From Chitinophaga skermanii (lineage in GTDB: Bacteria > Bacteroidota > Bacteroidia > Chitinophagales > Chitinophagaceae): a DNA stretch of 64,000 nucleotides. A program made the translations under genes and the position numbers. Below are positions 44,901 through 54,058 of this stretch, in pieces; within the stretch, counting starts at the first letter, position 1, and each line of letters begins with the position of its first letter. The notes below the pieces were generated by a model that worked only from the letters and a program-made list of their open reading frames with translations, was not told the DNA's origin and ran no database searches. The stretch is taken from NCBI RefSeq assembly GCF_003259335.1, contig NZ_QLLL01000013.1, positions 48,261 through 112,260 of the forward strand, in the 5' to 3' direction.

Positions 44901-46661
44901 GATTTCGATATGATCGATTTCATAGTCGGAGCAACCTTTGCCTGCTGCGAAGCCGCTAGCTAAATACTTGCCTGTAGTGTTTACACTAAAACCGTACTTA
45001 TCGGCAGAACCGGTACCTGTAAAGCGCCAGTATTTAGAATTGCTCATGTTAATACCGAAGTAGTTCCCTTCGCCCACCTGTACTTGTCCACCACAGTTGA
45101 TGAACGTTAAAGGAGCTTCCGGTGTACCGGAGAAGTTGAAGAACTCGATATATTTATATTTACCCGCTTTGATACAAATCACATCACCAGGTTTCACATC
45201 GCGTTTAGAGCCATCGATATATGCACCACCATCCGAGCCGGGGGTAATGGTAATATTACATCCACAATCTGTACTACTGGCAGCGTTTACGGTAACTGTA
45301 ACACGCGCCGTGGCCGCTACTTTATCGGTATTGGTGACTGTTAATTCGTAAATATATGTGCCTGCAATGAGGTTTGAAACTGTGGTAGAAGCAGCGGTAG
45401 GTGTAGCAATTGTGCTCGTATTTGGCCCGCTTACTTGCTTCCAGCTGTAGCTGGCGGCGTTACTGGAGTTCGACCCGTTCAGAGTAGCAGTAGAGCTGGG
45501 TAAATTAACCGTTACATTATTACCAGCGTTTGCAACAGGTGGCGGGTTGCTGGCGGCAGCATTCACCGTAATGGTAACACTGGCCGAGGCAGTGGCCCCG
45601 TTGTTATCGGTTACGGTTAATTTGAACACGTATGTACCGGCTACCAAGCCAGACACAGCCGAAGTGGCTGTTGTTGGTGTAGCTAGCTTCGCCGTGTTAG
45701 GACCGCTGGTTTGGGTCCATTCGTATTTAGTGATAGCACCATCGCTGTCGGATGAATTGCTACCATTGAGTGTTGTAGAGGAAGTGGGTAGAGTTATAGT
45801 TACATTCGAGCCTGCATTAGCCACTGGGGGCTGGTTTACTGGGGTTGCACCACCTTTGGAGTATTGCAACATCCATTCGTAAATATTCGGGTTTTGGTAA
45901 GCATGATCGGCAGAATAAGCACGATCCCATGCCTCGGTACTGTGTCCTAGGCCGGGATAAATAGTCTTGATGGCCTTCGTTTTTGGATTACATGCATTAA
46001 TACGATCGATGTAAGAATTTGCCAGGTCGTAGAATTGATCTTTATCGCCGATCAACGTCCATACAGGTACATTACTTGTAGCCAAGTTACAGAGTCCACC
46101 GAGTTTTGAATTATCAATACCCGCGGCGCTCACTGGTACAATGGCGGCGATTTTATCACTGTAGGTAGTACCTGAAGCTACGTAGTTCCAAACCCCGTAA
46201 CCACCGGCACTAATACCCGTTAGGTAAATCCGCGCATCATCCACCCGGTAGCGTTTTTTCATGTCCTCCAACACAGCATCTACCATGCTTTCGTTAAACC
46301 AACCGTTGGGTGCTTGCGGGCACACAGTAATAAACTTGAACGTTTTACCGTTTACCGTAAAATTCATTTTCGCCCCTCTCGCGATGGCGCGTGGCAAACC
46401 TTGGTTCAAGACAACGTCTAAATTTGTGCCTTGCTCCCCGATCCCATGAATGAAAATAAGTAAAGGATAACGTTCTGATGTGGTGTTGTAGTCGTCCGGC
46501 AAATGTAACCAAGCGCCCATCGTTCCACCCCATGAGTTCATGGAGATGGAGATTTTCGTTTGATCGCCCTGGGCACGGACAATAGTGAATTGGAGCAGTA
46601 TGTAAAGTATACTTAAGACACCCACACGTATCTTTTGCCCCCTTGAGAAATGGTTCTTCAC
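41985..46661 (-). CDS. Giant T9SS exoprotein: esterase, 8 PKD-like repeats, beta-helix
   Basis: A 1558-residue secreted protein. In order: signal peptide (residues 1-31); alpha/beta-hydrolase of the feruloyl esterase/PHB-depolymerase type (about 32-270; nucleophile Ser151 in GISAGG, candidate His240 in LGHST); two PKD-like repeats (about 275-455, each starting PPVANAGxxVT); a right-handed beta-helix domain (about 465-900, with repeated NNxI turns such as IYNNKV, VYNNTI, VYNNIV); six more PKD-like repeats (about 905-1470); and a type IX secretion sorting tail (YPNPATSRI, about 1478-1558). It is likely released or bound to the cell surface and acts on polysaccharide-linked esters; this is inference. 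Promoter box at 46750, terminator at 41925. Confidence 0.87.
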   Translation of the reverse strand: MKNHFSRGQKIRVGVLSILYILLQFTIVRAQGDQTKISISMNSWGGTMGAWLHLPDDYNTTSERYPLLIFIHGIGEQGTNLDVVLNQGLPRAIARGAKMNFTVNGKTFKFITVCPQAPNGWFNESMVDAVLEDMKKRYRVDDARIYLTGISAGGYGVWNYVASGTTYSDKIAAIVPVSAAGIDNSKLGGLCNLATSNVPVWTLIGDKDQFYDLANSYIDRINACNPKTKAIKTIYPGLGHSTEAWDRAYSADHAYQNPNIYEWMLQYSKGGATPVNQPPVANAGSNVTITLPTSSTTLNGSNSSDSDGAITKYEWTQTSGPNTAKLATPTTATSAVSGLVAGTYVFKLTVTDNNGATASASVTITVNAAASNPPPVANAGNNVTVNLPSSTATLNGSNSSNAASYSWKQVSGPNTSTIATPTAASTTVSNLIAGTYIYELTVTNTDKVAATARVTVTVNAASSTDCGCNITITPGSDGGAYIDGSKRDVKPGDVICIKAGKYKYIEFFNFSGTPEAPLTFINCGGQVQVGEGNYFGINMSNSKYWRFTGTGSADKYGFSVNTTGKYLASGFAAGKGCSDYEIDHIEIQHTEAGVLCKVNPDCDPMNQHPNFKIMNTKFHDLYIHDVTGEGMYIGHTSQNGVSLTCNGATVNALPPRLFNVQIYNVITNNTGWDGIQLSGAPENAYIYNNKVSNYGLENKGSQQAGIIFGGENVGAVYNNTIIKGTGNGIQIFGSDLVKVYNNIVVDAGYDGSAVRQDAILIDDRPTNVIYKPLRLQVFNNTIVRPGRKGINFMKTKGTVGTGNMLYNNFIVAVGADLSSGDRAYMDVSNGIDYTAGNNLFLADINAARFVDVAGNNFHITNLSPALDKGYNASAYGITKDIDGDNRPQGAAFDIGADEYNSTTPPTNKPPVANAGSNVTITLPVNTANLDGSASTDADGKIVTYTWKQLSGPSTSAIASPNAAKTAVNNLVAGTYVYELKVTDDDNATATAQVSVIVKPSTNKPPVANAGSNFAITLPTTTANLDGSASTDPDNNINTYSWTQVSGPNQANIATPNAVKTAIGGLIAGNYVFQLKVTDKEGLSSTAQVTLTVNAAPNRAPIADAGNDITITLPANSTTLNGSKSSDPDGSIVKFEWKLITGPSTVAFDSPNSATTNVKNLSAGAYIFELIVTDNLGATASDRVTVTVQSAPNKAPVAKAGNDITITLPTNSVTLDGSQSTDEDGSIVSYSWLQVSGTKVSITNPQASKATVSGLAAGVYEFELTVKDNGGATSTDRVLVTVLAANKPPVAVAGADVTITLPTNSVTVNGNASSDEDGTITKYAWTKISGGNATIASPNAAQTTISGLAEGKYEFELTVTDNNGATAKDRIIITVQPAPNKAPVANAGADFSVQLPGPPFTLDGKNSYDPDGNIVSYSWKLIAGEGATILSPNMASTGVLILREGDYSFELTVTDNKGAISKDVVTVKAVSILNVLEVLLYPNPATSRIRLDIKKNEIKSGMVYIMNSSGSMVKQYNIGNITNSYNLDIDVSNFAAGIYYIKLVGANGVNYTTNFVKVN

Positions 46662-47022
46662 AGATGGTTAATTTTTTAAAAAGATGGTTAATTCTTTAAG
46701 GGCTTCTTTCAATAACAATATAAACTTACACACACAGTTTCAACTTGTGCAAAGATAACCTTGGAATGGATACAATGCGTAGAATTGACGCAAATTACAT
46801 ATATAATTTATTTAATAAAGTATTTTTATTTTAAATGTATAATGAAATAAAATACAATCATTTGACTTTTATAACACATGCGATTATTCTTCATATTACA
46901 GATTGTAATTAATTATATATTAATATAATAAGAGTAAGAAACGACCACTTCCACGGTACATTCGCGGCAAGTCATTTTTTACCCCTCGCCTTGTGCCGGG
47001 TAGTCTATTTACCGCGGTGGAA
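46662..47022. other. AT-rich intergenic region
   Basis: 361 bp upstream of the giant exoprotein gene, very AT-rich from 46790 to 46960. It contains the promoter box at 46750. No gene is seen. Confidence 0.4.
46750..46757 (-). promoter_or_regulatory. Bacteroidota promoter of the giant exoprotein gene
   Basis: TATCTTTG on the minus strand fits TAnnTTTG, with a TTG 15 bases upstream. The leader to the ATG at 46661 is about 80 bases. Confidence 0.5.
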
Positions 47023-48054
47023 TTAGGAACGATGAACAATTTGCTTACCCCGGTAAGTGTTACCGATGGTATAAGCTAATATTCCTTTGACAGCCGATTG
47101 TATATCAATGGCCGGGCGTTCACAGTTAAAGCGGTGTAGAATGCGGGGAGAAATATCTTGTTTGTGATTGCTGGTGCCAAAGATTAAGTCTAACGGCGGG
47201 TTGGGTACATGCAACATGGCATCAAAGAAGGCTTTGCTAACACCCGTGTCGTAATGGGGGAATGCGAATATTTTATATGGAAGTTGGAAGCGTTCCACCA
47301 ACGGGTTCACGCTACCAAGGGTTTGCTGTATTTGTTGTTCGAGGGTAAGCGAGGTGTAGTAAGGATGATCGATACTATGTCCTCCAATAGCGAAGCCTTT
47401 ATCCACGAGGGTTTGTACTTCATCGGAGTTGAGGAACGGTTGTTTTTCGCGGAGGAAGCTTTGGAAATCCAATCCCGCCACCTCTCCCAACTCATCCGCC
47501 AATTGCTTATTACTGTAAGTAATCTGCCTAATTCGTTGCTGCAATTCTCCCCGGCTAACACGCCCCGGCAATCCCATAATTTCCGCCATCCGCTCCAATT
47601 GCGCCGGGCTTACCTGTTGTTTCACCATGCTTTCGATCAGCAAACTCACTTTCATGTTGTAAAAAAGCTCCTTATTATCAAGAAACGCGGTATTGATAAA
47701 GAAGGCAGCGGGTACACCTTTTTGTTCTAGTAATGGAGCGATATGGGTTTTCACTTCGCGTAAACCATCATCGAAACTTAGGAGAAAGCCATTTTGTGGT
47801 AAAGGGGTACCGGCATTTATGTGTTGCAAGATATCTTCTACCGACAAGGGCTTGAAGTGCTTCAATAAGTAATCGATATCCTTGGCAAAGGCTTTCGTGC
47901 CCTTGAATGGGTAAAGATGCTTAATATGCGCTACTTGCTCGTCGTTTACTAAGTGTTGGTAAGGTAAAATTATGCGGTGCGGGTTCAAAGATTTGAGCAG
48001 GGCAATTGGCATAAATCGTATCCCGGTATAGAAGGCTTGCTTTAATGGGGTCAT
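47023..48054 (-). CDS. Polysaccharide deacetylase family protein
   Basis: A 343-residue carbohydrate esterase family 4 (NodB) protein. The metal/catalytic motif LLSFDDGLREV carries the DD pair (about residues 93-94), and GFAIGGHSIDHPYYTSL holds the His pair. The N-terminal region (LPYQHLVNDEQV) resembles the start of lipid-anchored glycan deacetylases. No signal peptide is seen, so it is likely cytoplasmic or works on a lipid-linked glycan. Substrate unknown. It is upstream of, and on the same strand as, the giant exoprotein gene but 361 bp away. Confidence 0.83.
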   Translation of the reverse strand: MTPLKQAFYTGIRFMPIALLKSLNPHRIILPYQHLVNDEQVAHIKHLYPFKGTKAFAKDIDYLLKHFKPLSVEDILQHINAGTPLPQNGFLLSFDDGLREVKTHIAPLLEQKGVPAAFFINTAFLDNKELFYNMKVSLLIESMVKQQVSPAQLERMAEIMGLPGRVSRGELQQRIRQITYSNKQLADELGEVAGLDFQSFLREKQPFLNSDEVQTLVDKGFAIGGHSIDHPYYTSLTLEQQIQQTLGSVNPLVERFQLPYKIFAFPHYDTGVSKAFFDAMLHVPNPPLDLIFGTSNHKQDISPRILHRFNCERPAIDIQSAVKGILAYTIGNTYRGKQIVHRS

Positions 48055-48122
48055 GTTATTCTAATCTTGGCGTTATGTATAGGGCGTTAAATTAGAAAGA
48101 AAGATAGGGATTTTGAAATTTT

Positions 48123-48509
48123 TCACGAAGTTTTCGGCGTAACGGGATGTTGTTCTTCCCAAGTGGATGCAATTACGCGTCGTAATTGATCATCATGTTC
48201 ATCGGCCCATTGACCCAGTTGAAACAATAATGGTATTAAGCTTTCTCCTAATGCCGTTAAACTATATTCTACTTTAGGCGGCACTACAGGGTAAATCTTC
48301 TTCACCACTAACTCGTGTTGCTCCAATTCGTTTAATTGCATGTTCAGCACACGCCGCGAAGCACCGGGAATTTTGCGTTGTAATTCACTAGGGCGCTGGA
48401 ACCCCTCATGAATAAACCACAACAAACGTATTTTCCACTTGCCATACAACACTTCCCCCATTAGGTCTAAACCACAATTCAAATTCGGCTTAATTTTCCT
48501 TTCATACAT
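48123..48509 (-). CDS. HxlR family transcriptional regulator
   Basis: A 128-residue winged-helix regulator with the HxlR pattern: LDLMGEVLYGKWKIRLLWFI (helix 1, W-x-x-x-hydrophobic), RPSELQRKIPGASRRVLNMQLNELEQHELV (recognition helix), YPVVPPKVEYSLTALGESL (wing). The Cys at the start (NCGLDL) is the redox-type Cys of many HxlR proteins. The ATG at 48509 is chosen because the 12 upstream codons are not conserved. It is divergent from the SDR gene, which it probably regulates. Confidence 0.87.
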   Translation of the reverse strand: MYERKIKPNLNCGLDLMGEVLYGKWKIRLLWFIHEGFQRPSELQRKIPGASRRVLNMQLNELEQHELVVKKIYPVVPPKVEYSLTALGESLIPLLFQLGQWADEHDDQLRRVIASTWEEQHPVTPKTS

Positions 48510-48634
48510 ACTTATAAAGGTAGCCCTATACACCCAAACAGCCAATATGGGAGAAATTTATCCCTATGGTAATCGTAAGCCCGTACTTGACCACGATGTA
48601 TGATTGCTAGACCTTTGTTGAAAATTTACAACAC

Positions 48635-49432
48635 ATGGAACAGGTTTTCGATTACCCAACTGAATTAAAAGGAAAAATTGCACTCGTTACCGGTGGCACA
48701 AAAGGAACAGGTAAAGCGATTGCAACGAGGTTACTACAAGCCGGCGCTACCGTTATTGCTATTGCGAGAAACACACCCAGCGACCCGCTTCCCCAAGGCC
48801 TACATTTCATCGCCGCAGATCTCGGCACTACAGCCGGTACATTAAAAGTACAACAAGCTGTAACGGAACAATTCAAGCGAGTAGATATCCTTATCAATAA
48901 CCTCGGCGGCTCCGAAACACCAGCTGGAGGCTTTGCTGTATTATCTGATGAAGACTGGGAAAGTACACTACAATTAAACTTACTGGCGCCCGTAAGATTA
49001 GACCGTGCATTTCTACCTGCTATGCTGGCTGAAAAAACGGGGGTTATCATTCATATTGCTTCCATCCAAAGCAAGCTACCACTACACGATGCTACCCTAC
49101 CTTACGCCGCCGCAAAAGCCGGCCTCCTCAACTACAGTAAAGGTTTATCCAAAGAGGTAGCTCCCAAAGGTATCCGCGTACTTACCGTATCGCCAGGATG
49201 GATTATGACGGAAGCTGCGGGCAGAATGATGGAACGCATTGCCGAGGGATCACACATTTCTATCGAAGCCGCTACCCAAAGCGTGATGAATGCTTTAGGA
49301 GGCATTCCCATGGGCCGCCCCGCTCAACCTAGTGAAGTAGCAGAATTAGTAGGGTTCCTTGTTTCACCACGAGCGAATTACTTAACGGGCACTTCTTTTG
49401 TTATCGACGGTGGCACGATTCCAACCGTATAA
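48635..49432 (+). CDS. SDR family oxidoreductase
   Basis: A 265-residue classical short-chain dehydrogenase. GGTKGTGKAIA is the TGxxxGxG cofactor motif, NNLGG is the NNAG-type strand, and IASIQS...LPYAAAKAG gives the catalytic Ser-Tyr-Lys. Near the end, YLTGTSFVIDGG is the family C-terminal motif. The cofactor loop (AIARNTPSD) suggests NADP(H). It is divergent from the HxlR regulator at 48509, a common pairing in which the SDR detoxifies reactive carbonyls or quinones. Confidence 0.88.
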   Translation: MEQVFDYPTELKGKIALVTGGTKGTGKAIATRLLQAGATVIAIARNTPSDPLPQGLHFIAADLGTTAGTLKVQQAVTEQFKRVDILINNLGGSETPAGGFAVLSDEDWESTLQLNLLAPVRLDRAFLPAMLAEKTGVIIHIASIQSKLPLHDATLPYAAAKAGLLNYSKGLSKEVAPKGIRVLTVSPGWIMTEAAGRMMERIAEGSHISIEAATQSVMNALGGIPMGRPAQPSEVAELVGFLVSPRANYLTGTSFVIDGGTIPTV

Positions 49433-49480
49433 TTTATCTACTTCAACTGCCACAAGCTACGTATATACCAGGCATAAAAA

Positions 49481-49507
49481 AACGGCCTCTATTGGATAGA
49501 GACCGTT
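49481..49507. terminator. Bidirectional terminator
   Basis: AACGGCCTCTAT and ATAGAGACCGTT (one mismatch) around TGG, between the converging SDR and desaturase genes. It is an outlying relative of the CTCTA..TAGAG terminator family. Confidence 0.7.
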
Positions 49508-49527
49508 CACATATGTTGACATGAAGG

Positions 49528-50280
49528 TTAGTGCTTACTAATAACCGGTACAGGTTTCAACTTAATGATACCTACCCAGTGCATTACTTTCATGATCGGA
49601 TAAGTTGGATCAATTTCGAACCATTTCTTAGCGAAGTTCGGGTGATTACCATGTTTGTGGTGGTTGTTTTGGAACAATTCACCCATCAACAAAATACCCC
49701 AAGGCGAAGTGTTTTTAGATTCGTCGCCGTTATCGAAGTTACGGTAACCGTACTTGTGTCCGCACCAGTTCACTACTGCACCTTGGATTGGTCCCATAAG
49801 GAAGTGAATAGGTAACAACAAGAACCACCAAGCAGAAGGTGCAAATACTGCGTAGAACGCAATATATAAACCTACCCACACTAAGCGTGTAATATTGTTA
49901 TCGCCGAATTTATCCATCTTTTCCCATATTGGTAAAGGTTCTTGGGTAAATTCTGGATCTACCTTAGCCTTACCCTCTACGTGATCATTATAGATCTGGC
50001 GGGTACGTACCATCATCGACCATACATCTTTGAAGAAGTGTGGAGAGTGTGGATCGTGTTCGGTATCGCTATATACGTGGTGCATGCGGTGCATTACACC
50101 GTATGCTCTTGGAATCAAATAAGAAGAACCTTGGAAGAACCAAGTGGAGAAATAAAAGAATCGCTCCCAGAATTTGCTGGTTGTATACATCTGGTGAGAT
50201 GCATACCTGTGCAAAAAGAATGTGTGAAAGAACAAAGAAAAGAACCAATGCACACACAAAAAGATCAAAATCGCTGTCAT
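49528..50280 (-). CDS. Fatty acid (acyl-CoA) desaturase family protein
   Basis: A 250-residue integral-membrane di-iron desaturase. The three histidine boxes are present: H19-TFFL-H24, H64-RM-HH (HRMHH), and NNHHKHGNH near the C-terminus. Four hydrophobic segments are expected, two before and two between the boxes. The length is typical of the delta-9 acyl-lipid desaturase group that adjusts membrane fluidity. Converges on the SDR gene and shares its terminator. Confidence 0.9.
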   Translation of the reverse strand: MTAILIFLCVHWFFSLFFHTFFLHRYASHQMYTTSKFWERFFYFSTWFFQGSSYLIPRAYGVMHRMHHVYSDTEHDPHSPHFFKDVWSMMVRTRQIYNDHVEGKAKVDPEFTQEPLPIWEKMDKFGDNNITRLVWVGLYIAFYAVFAPSAWWFLLLPIHFLMGPIQGAVVNWCGHKYGYRNFDNGDESKNTSPWGILLMGELFQNNHHKHGNHPNFAKKWFEIDPTYPIMKVMHWVGIIKLKPVPVISKH

Positions 50281-50563
50281 TTATCTACTTAATATTTTGG
50301 AAAGAAGCCGTAAAGATAGGTTAATATTCCATCGTTTCAAGTTGCCAGGAAAAGTTAACAATCATTGCATAACGGTATTTACACATATCATGTTGTAACA
50401 GCTGCCTGTAAACTCCATCGCAGTATATATTACAGCGTTATTCTCATCATCGTTCAAGGCATGGTATTAATTATACCTACATACCTTCAACAGGATTATT
50501 TACCATTCCTTTAACATTCATGACAAAAATTCTCCATCTTTTACAAAACAAAATTATATGCTT

Positions 50564-52216
50564 TTACTTAGGCAGTAATTTCACCGTGCGCAATTCCAAA
50601 ATGTTCAAACTATTGTTCACCATCCCTTTCACATTGGGTTGTAGAAAGTGAATCACTTCATCGTAAAACAAAGGTACCACGGGCGCATTCGCTATTACAA
50701 TGCGATCCATTGCTTTGTACTCTTCGTAACGAAGACTATCGTTCGTTTCTTGCAATGCTTTCTCATATAATGCATCGAATTGAGGATTGGAGAACCTTGT
50801 ATAATTCGGTGGGGCGGGATTTTTACTGTAGAAAACGGCTAAGAATGATTCAGCATCTGGATAATCGGCGATCCAGCTAGCCCGGAAAAATGGTACTTGC
50901 ACTTTTGAAGCTTGTTCAATTAATGAGCTTTTCTGGATTATTTCTACTTGCACTTTAATGCCCACTTCTTCTAATTGGTTGGCCACAAAGCTGGCCATAT
51001 CGGCATATAATGGAATAGACACAAGTTTAATGCCCGGCATGCCTTTACCATTAGGGTAAGCGGCTTCCGTTAATAGTTGTTGCGCCTTTTGTGGATGGTA
51101 ATGATACCCTTTAACTGTAACGGAATCGAAGGAAGGCAAACCCATCGGCAAGCACCCCGATGTTGCCGGCTTACCAATGTTATTACGCAAATACATCATC
51201 ATCTTCTCCCGGTCGATCGCGTAGTTAATGGCTTGACGGATTTTTACATCTTTCAACGGGGAATTACGCACCATGGGGTTTTCCGGGTCTACTACAATAC
51301 CAAAATACTCGATGTTTAAATAGAATGATTTGTCTAGCACAATCTTTCCTTTCCATTCATCTTTCAGCTCGCCGGATTTCGACAATACTTCATCTTTAAA
51401 TGACGACTCAATATCATTCATGAAATCCAATTGCTTTTGCATGAACAATAAAAACTCCGTTCCCCTACTATCCACAAACGATACCTGCACAGCATCCAAA
51501 TACGGCAACCGCGCACCTACACTATCTCGCTCGAAATAATTCGGAAATCGATGCAGTACCAAAGCCTGCCCTTCTTCCCAAAAATGAAACTGGAAAGGCC
51601 CTGTACCACACGGATGCTTACGGAAATCTTTCCCGTATTTCTCCACTACTTCATGCGGTACGATCGAGCAATATTGCATGCTAAGGATGCCAAGAATTGG
51701 GTTGAATGGCTTTAATAACTGTAACTGGAAGGTGGTATCGTTTATGGCTTGGAAGCCTTTCTGTGGATCTACTTTATCGTTAAAAATCCATGCACCTGGC
51801 GATGCTGTGGCCGGGTCCATTACGCGGCGAAAACTATACACGATATCATGTGCCGTCATACGGCGACCTTTTCCGCCTGCAAAAACTTCATGATCATGAA
51901 AGAATACATCGCCCCGCAAATGGAAGGTATAAGTCAACCGGTCGCTAGAAATCGTCCAATCCTTGGCGAGAGAGGGTTTAATGCCGATGATTGGATCGGG
52001 TTCCACCAAGGTATTATAGATTTGATGAACGGCCCATATAATAGCTTGGTTCTTAGCAAATGCGGGATCGAGGGTAGGAATACCTTCGGGTTGATTGTAT
52101 CGAAATACGTTTTTGTTTTCGCGTTGCGAAGTACCACAAGCAAGCATCATGGCCCATAAAAGCCCCATTAACACGGTGTACCGTTTGTGTAATATGCGGT
52201 GAAATGTCTCTCTCAT
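50564..52216 (-). CDS. ABC transporter substrate-binding lipoprotein (family 5)
   Basis: A 550-residue oligopeptide/dipeptide-type binding protein. The signal sequence ends in the lipobox MLACG (Cys about residue 27), so it is lipidated. The body has the SBP_bac_5 segments RYNQPEGIPTLDPAF, YTFHLRGDVFFHDHEVF, AHDIVYSFRRVMDP, and VKIRQAINYAIDREKMM. No permease or ATPase gene is next to it, so it either works with a distant ABC transporter or is an orphan. It is divergent from the M1 peptidase gene (45 bp), which fits a shared role in peptide use. Confidence 0.87.
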   Translation of the reverse strand: MRETFHRILHKRYTVLMGLLWAMMLACGTSQRENKNVFRYNQPEGIPTLDPAFAKNQAIIWAVHQIYNTLVEPDPIIGIKPSLAKDWTISSDRLTYTFHLRGDVFFHDHEVFAGGKGRRMTAHDIVYSFRRVMDPATASPGAWIFNDKVDPQKGFQAINDTTFQLQLLKPFNPILGILSMQYCSIVPHEVVEKYGKDFRKHPCGTGPFQFHFWEEGQALVLHRFPNYFERDSVGARLPYLDAVQVSFVDSRGTEFLLFMQKQLDFMNDIESSFKDEVLSKSGELKDEWKGKIVLDKSFYLNIEYFGIVVDPENPMVRNSPLKDVKIRQAINYAIDREKMMMYLRNNIGKPATSGCLPMGLPSFDSVTVKGYHYHPQKAQQLLTEAAYPNGKGMPGIKLVSIPLYADMASFVANQLEEVGIKVQVEIIQKSSLIEQASKVQVPFFRASWIADYPDAESFLAVFYSKNPAPPNYTRFSNPQFDALYEKALQETNDSLRYEEYKAMDRIVIANAPVVPLFYDEVIHFLQPNVKGMVNNSLNILELRTVKLLPK

Positions 52217-52261
52217 TTGCCGTTAAATTAATATCTTTCCGCCTAAAATATAAACTTCTAT

Positions 52262-53896
52262 ATGCGTAGGATTTTTTTATTGTTGATGGGGATAGTAGGA
52301 ACCAGCAGTGTATTTGCGCAACATCAAACCACGTTTACCAAGGCCGACACACTCCGCGGAACGCTCAATGCGGATAGAATTTGGTGGGACGTTACCTTTT
52401 ACGATTTACACGTAAATGTACACCCCGCCGATAGTTCATTACAAGGTCATAATACCATTCGATACAAAGTATTAAAACCGCATAACAAAATGCAGATCGA
52501 CCTGCAAGTACCCATGCAAATCGATTCTGTTGTGCAAAATAACCGTTCCCTGAAGTTTACGCGCGATGGGAATGCCTTCCTCGTGCAATTGGAAGCTACG
52601 CAAACAAAAGGTTCTACACAAGCCATTACGGTACACTATTCGGGCAAACCCCGCGTAGCGATCCGCGCACCATGGGACGGTGGCCTTGTTTGGTCTAAAG
52701 ATTCTCTCGGTCGCCCATGGATTGCTACAGCCTGCCAAGGGTTAGGCGCCAGCGTTTGGTGGCCTAATAAAGATCACCAAAGCGAAGAACCCGATAGCAT
52801 GAGCATCACGGTCACTGTACCAAAAGGGCTAATCGACGTATCGAACGGTCGCCTCCGCAGCAAGCAAGAAAACGAAAACACGACTACGTTTAATTGGTAC
52901 GTACAAAACCCTATCAATAACTACGACGTAGCCCTCAATATCGCCCACTATAGCAACTTCACGGATGTATACGACGGCGAGAAAGGTAAACTGGATTTAT
53001 CTTACTGGGTAATCGATTACAACCTCGAGAAAGCGAAAAAACACTTCGAAGTGGTAAAACCCATGATGCAATGTTTCGAACATTGGTTCGGACCATATCC
53101 TTGGTACGAAGACAGCTATAAATTAGTGGAAACACCGCACCTCGGCATGGAACACCAAAGCGCTGTAGCCTACGGTAATAAATACAAAATGGGCTATAAC
53201 GGTAGAGATTTATCTGGTAGCAAATGGGGTATTAAATGGGACTTTATCATTATCCACGAAAGCGGCCACGAATGGTTTGGTAACAACATTACCACGAAAG
53301 ACATTGCCGATATGTGGGTACACGAAAGTTTCACCAACTACTCTGAAACTATATTCACTGAATGTCAATACGGTAAAGAAGCAGGCAACGAATACAACCA
53401 AGGTGCCCGCAGAAATATCCAAAACGACATCCCAGTGATCGGCCACTACGGCGTAAATAGTGAAGGCTCTGGTGATATGTATTACAAAGGTTCTGCGATG
53501 ATTCACACCATCCGCCAAGTAATCGATAACGACGAGAAATTCCGTAGCATCTTACGTGGTTTGAATAAAACCTTCTACCACCAAACTGTTACTACAAAAC
53601 AAGTAGAAGAATACATCAATAAAATGGCCGGCCGTAACTTCAACAAAGTATTCGACCAATACTTACGCACTACCGGCGTACCTGTTTTAGAATACAAAGT
53701 AGAAGGCAATAAATTAAGCTACCGTTGGAAAGCTGATGTGAAAGGATTTGATTTACCTGTAAAAGTGAAAATCAATGGTAGTACCAATTTCCAATTCCTG
53801 TACCCAACTACGGAAAGCTGGAAAACAATGGTTGTAGACAATTTCACGAGCTTAGAAGCAGACAAGAATTTCTACATTAAAGTGAGCAAACACTAA
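52262..53896 (+). CDS. M1 family metallopeptidase (aminopeptidase N-like)
   Basis: A 544-residue exported zinc aminopeptidase. A signal peptide (residues 1-20, ending VFAQ) is followed by the M1 N-terminal beta domain. The exopeptidase motif appears as GMEHQ (about 295). The zinc motif is H332-ESG-H336-EWFGN, with Glu355 in WVHESFTNYSE as third ligand. The ARM-like C-terminal domain of larger APNs is absent, as in short M1 members. It probably removes amino acids from peptides in the periplasm or outside. Divergent from the peptide-binding lipoprotein gene. Confidence 0.92.
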   Translation: MRRIFLLLMGIVGTSSVFAQHQTTFTKADTLRGTLNADRIWWDVTFYDLHVNVHPADSSLQGHNTIRYKVLKPHNKMQIDLQVPMQIDSVVQNNRSLKFTRDGNAFLVQLEATQTKGSTQAITVHYSGKPRVAIRAPWDGGLVWSKDSLGRPWIATACQGLGASVWWPNKDHQSEEPDSMSITVTVPKGLIDVSNGRLRSKQENENTTTFNWYVQNPINNYDVALNIAHYSNFTDVYDGEKGKLDLSYWVIDYNLEKAKKHFEVVKPMMQCFEHWFGPYPWYEDSYKLVETPHLGMEHQSAVAYGNKYKMGYNGRDLSGSKWGIKWDFIIIHESGHEWFGNNITTKDIADMWVHESFTNYSETIFTECQYGKEAGNEYNQGARRNIQNDIPVIGHYGVNSEGSGDMYYKGSAMIHTIRQVIDNDEKFRSILRGLNKTFYHQTVTTKQVEEYINKMAGRNFNKVFDQYLRTTGVPVLEYKVEGNKLSYRWKADVKGFDLPVKVKINGSTNFQFLYPTTESWKTMVVDNFTSLEADKNFYIKVSKH

Positions 53897-53918
53897 ATAT
53901 TATTCCATCTTTATTTCC

Positions 53919-53952
53919 AATGCCGTCTCTACAAGTAGGGGCGGCATTTTTG
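53919..53952 (+). terminator. M1 peptidase terminator, family member
   Basis: AATGCCGTCTCTAC and GTAGGGGCGGCATT around AA, with G-U pairs in plus-strand RNA and a T-tract. It has the GTCTCTAC core of the recurring terminator family. Confidence 0.75.
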
Positions 53953-54058
53953 TTGGAGCGTATTCCTCGTTTTGAACGGATTGTTGCACTAAAAATCTAA
54001 TCCCCTGCGTATGAGCCAGTTATTAAAAAAGCTTCACTAGGCACTACAACTACCGGGT

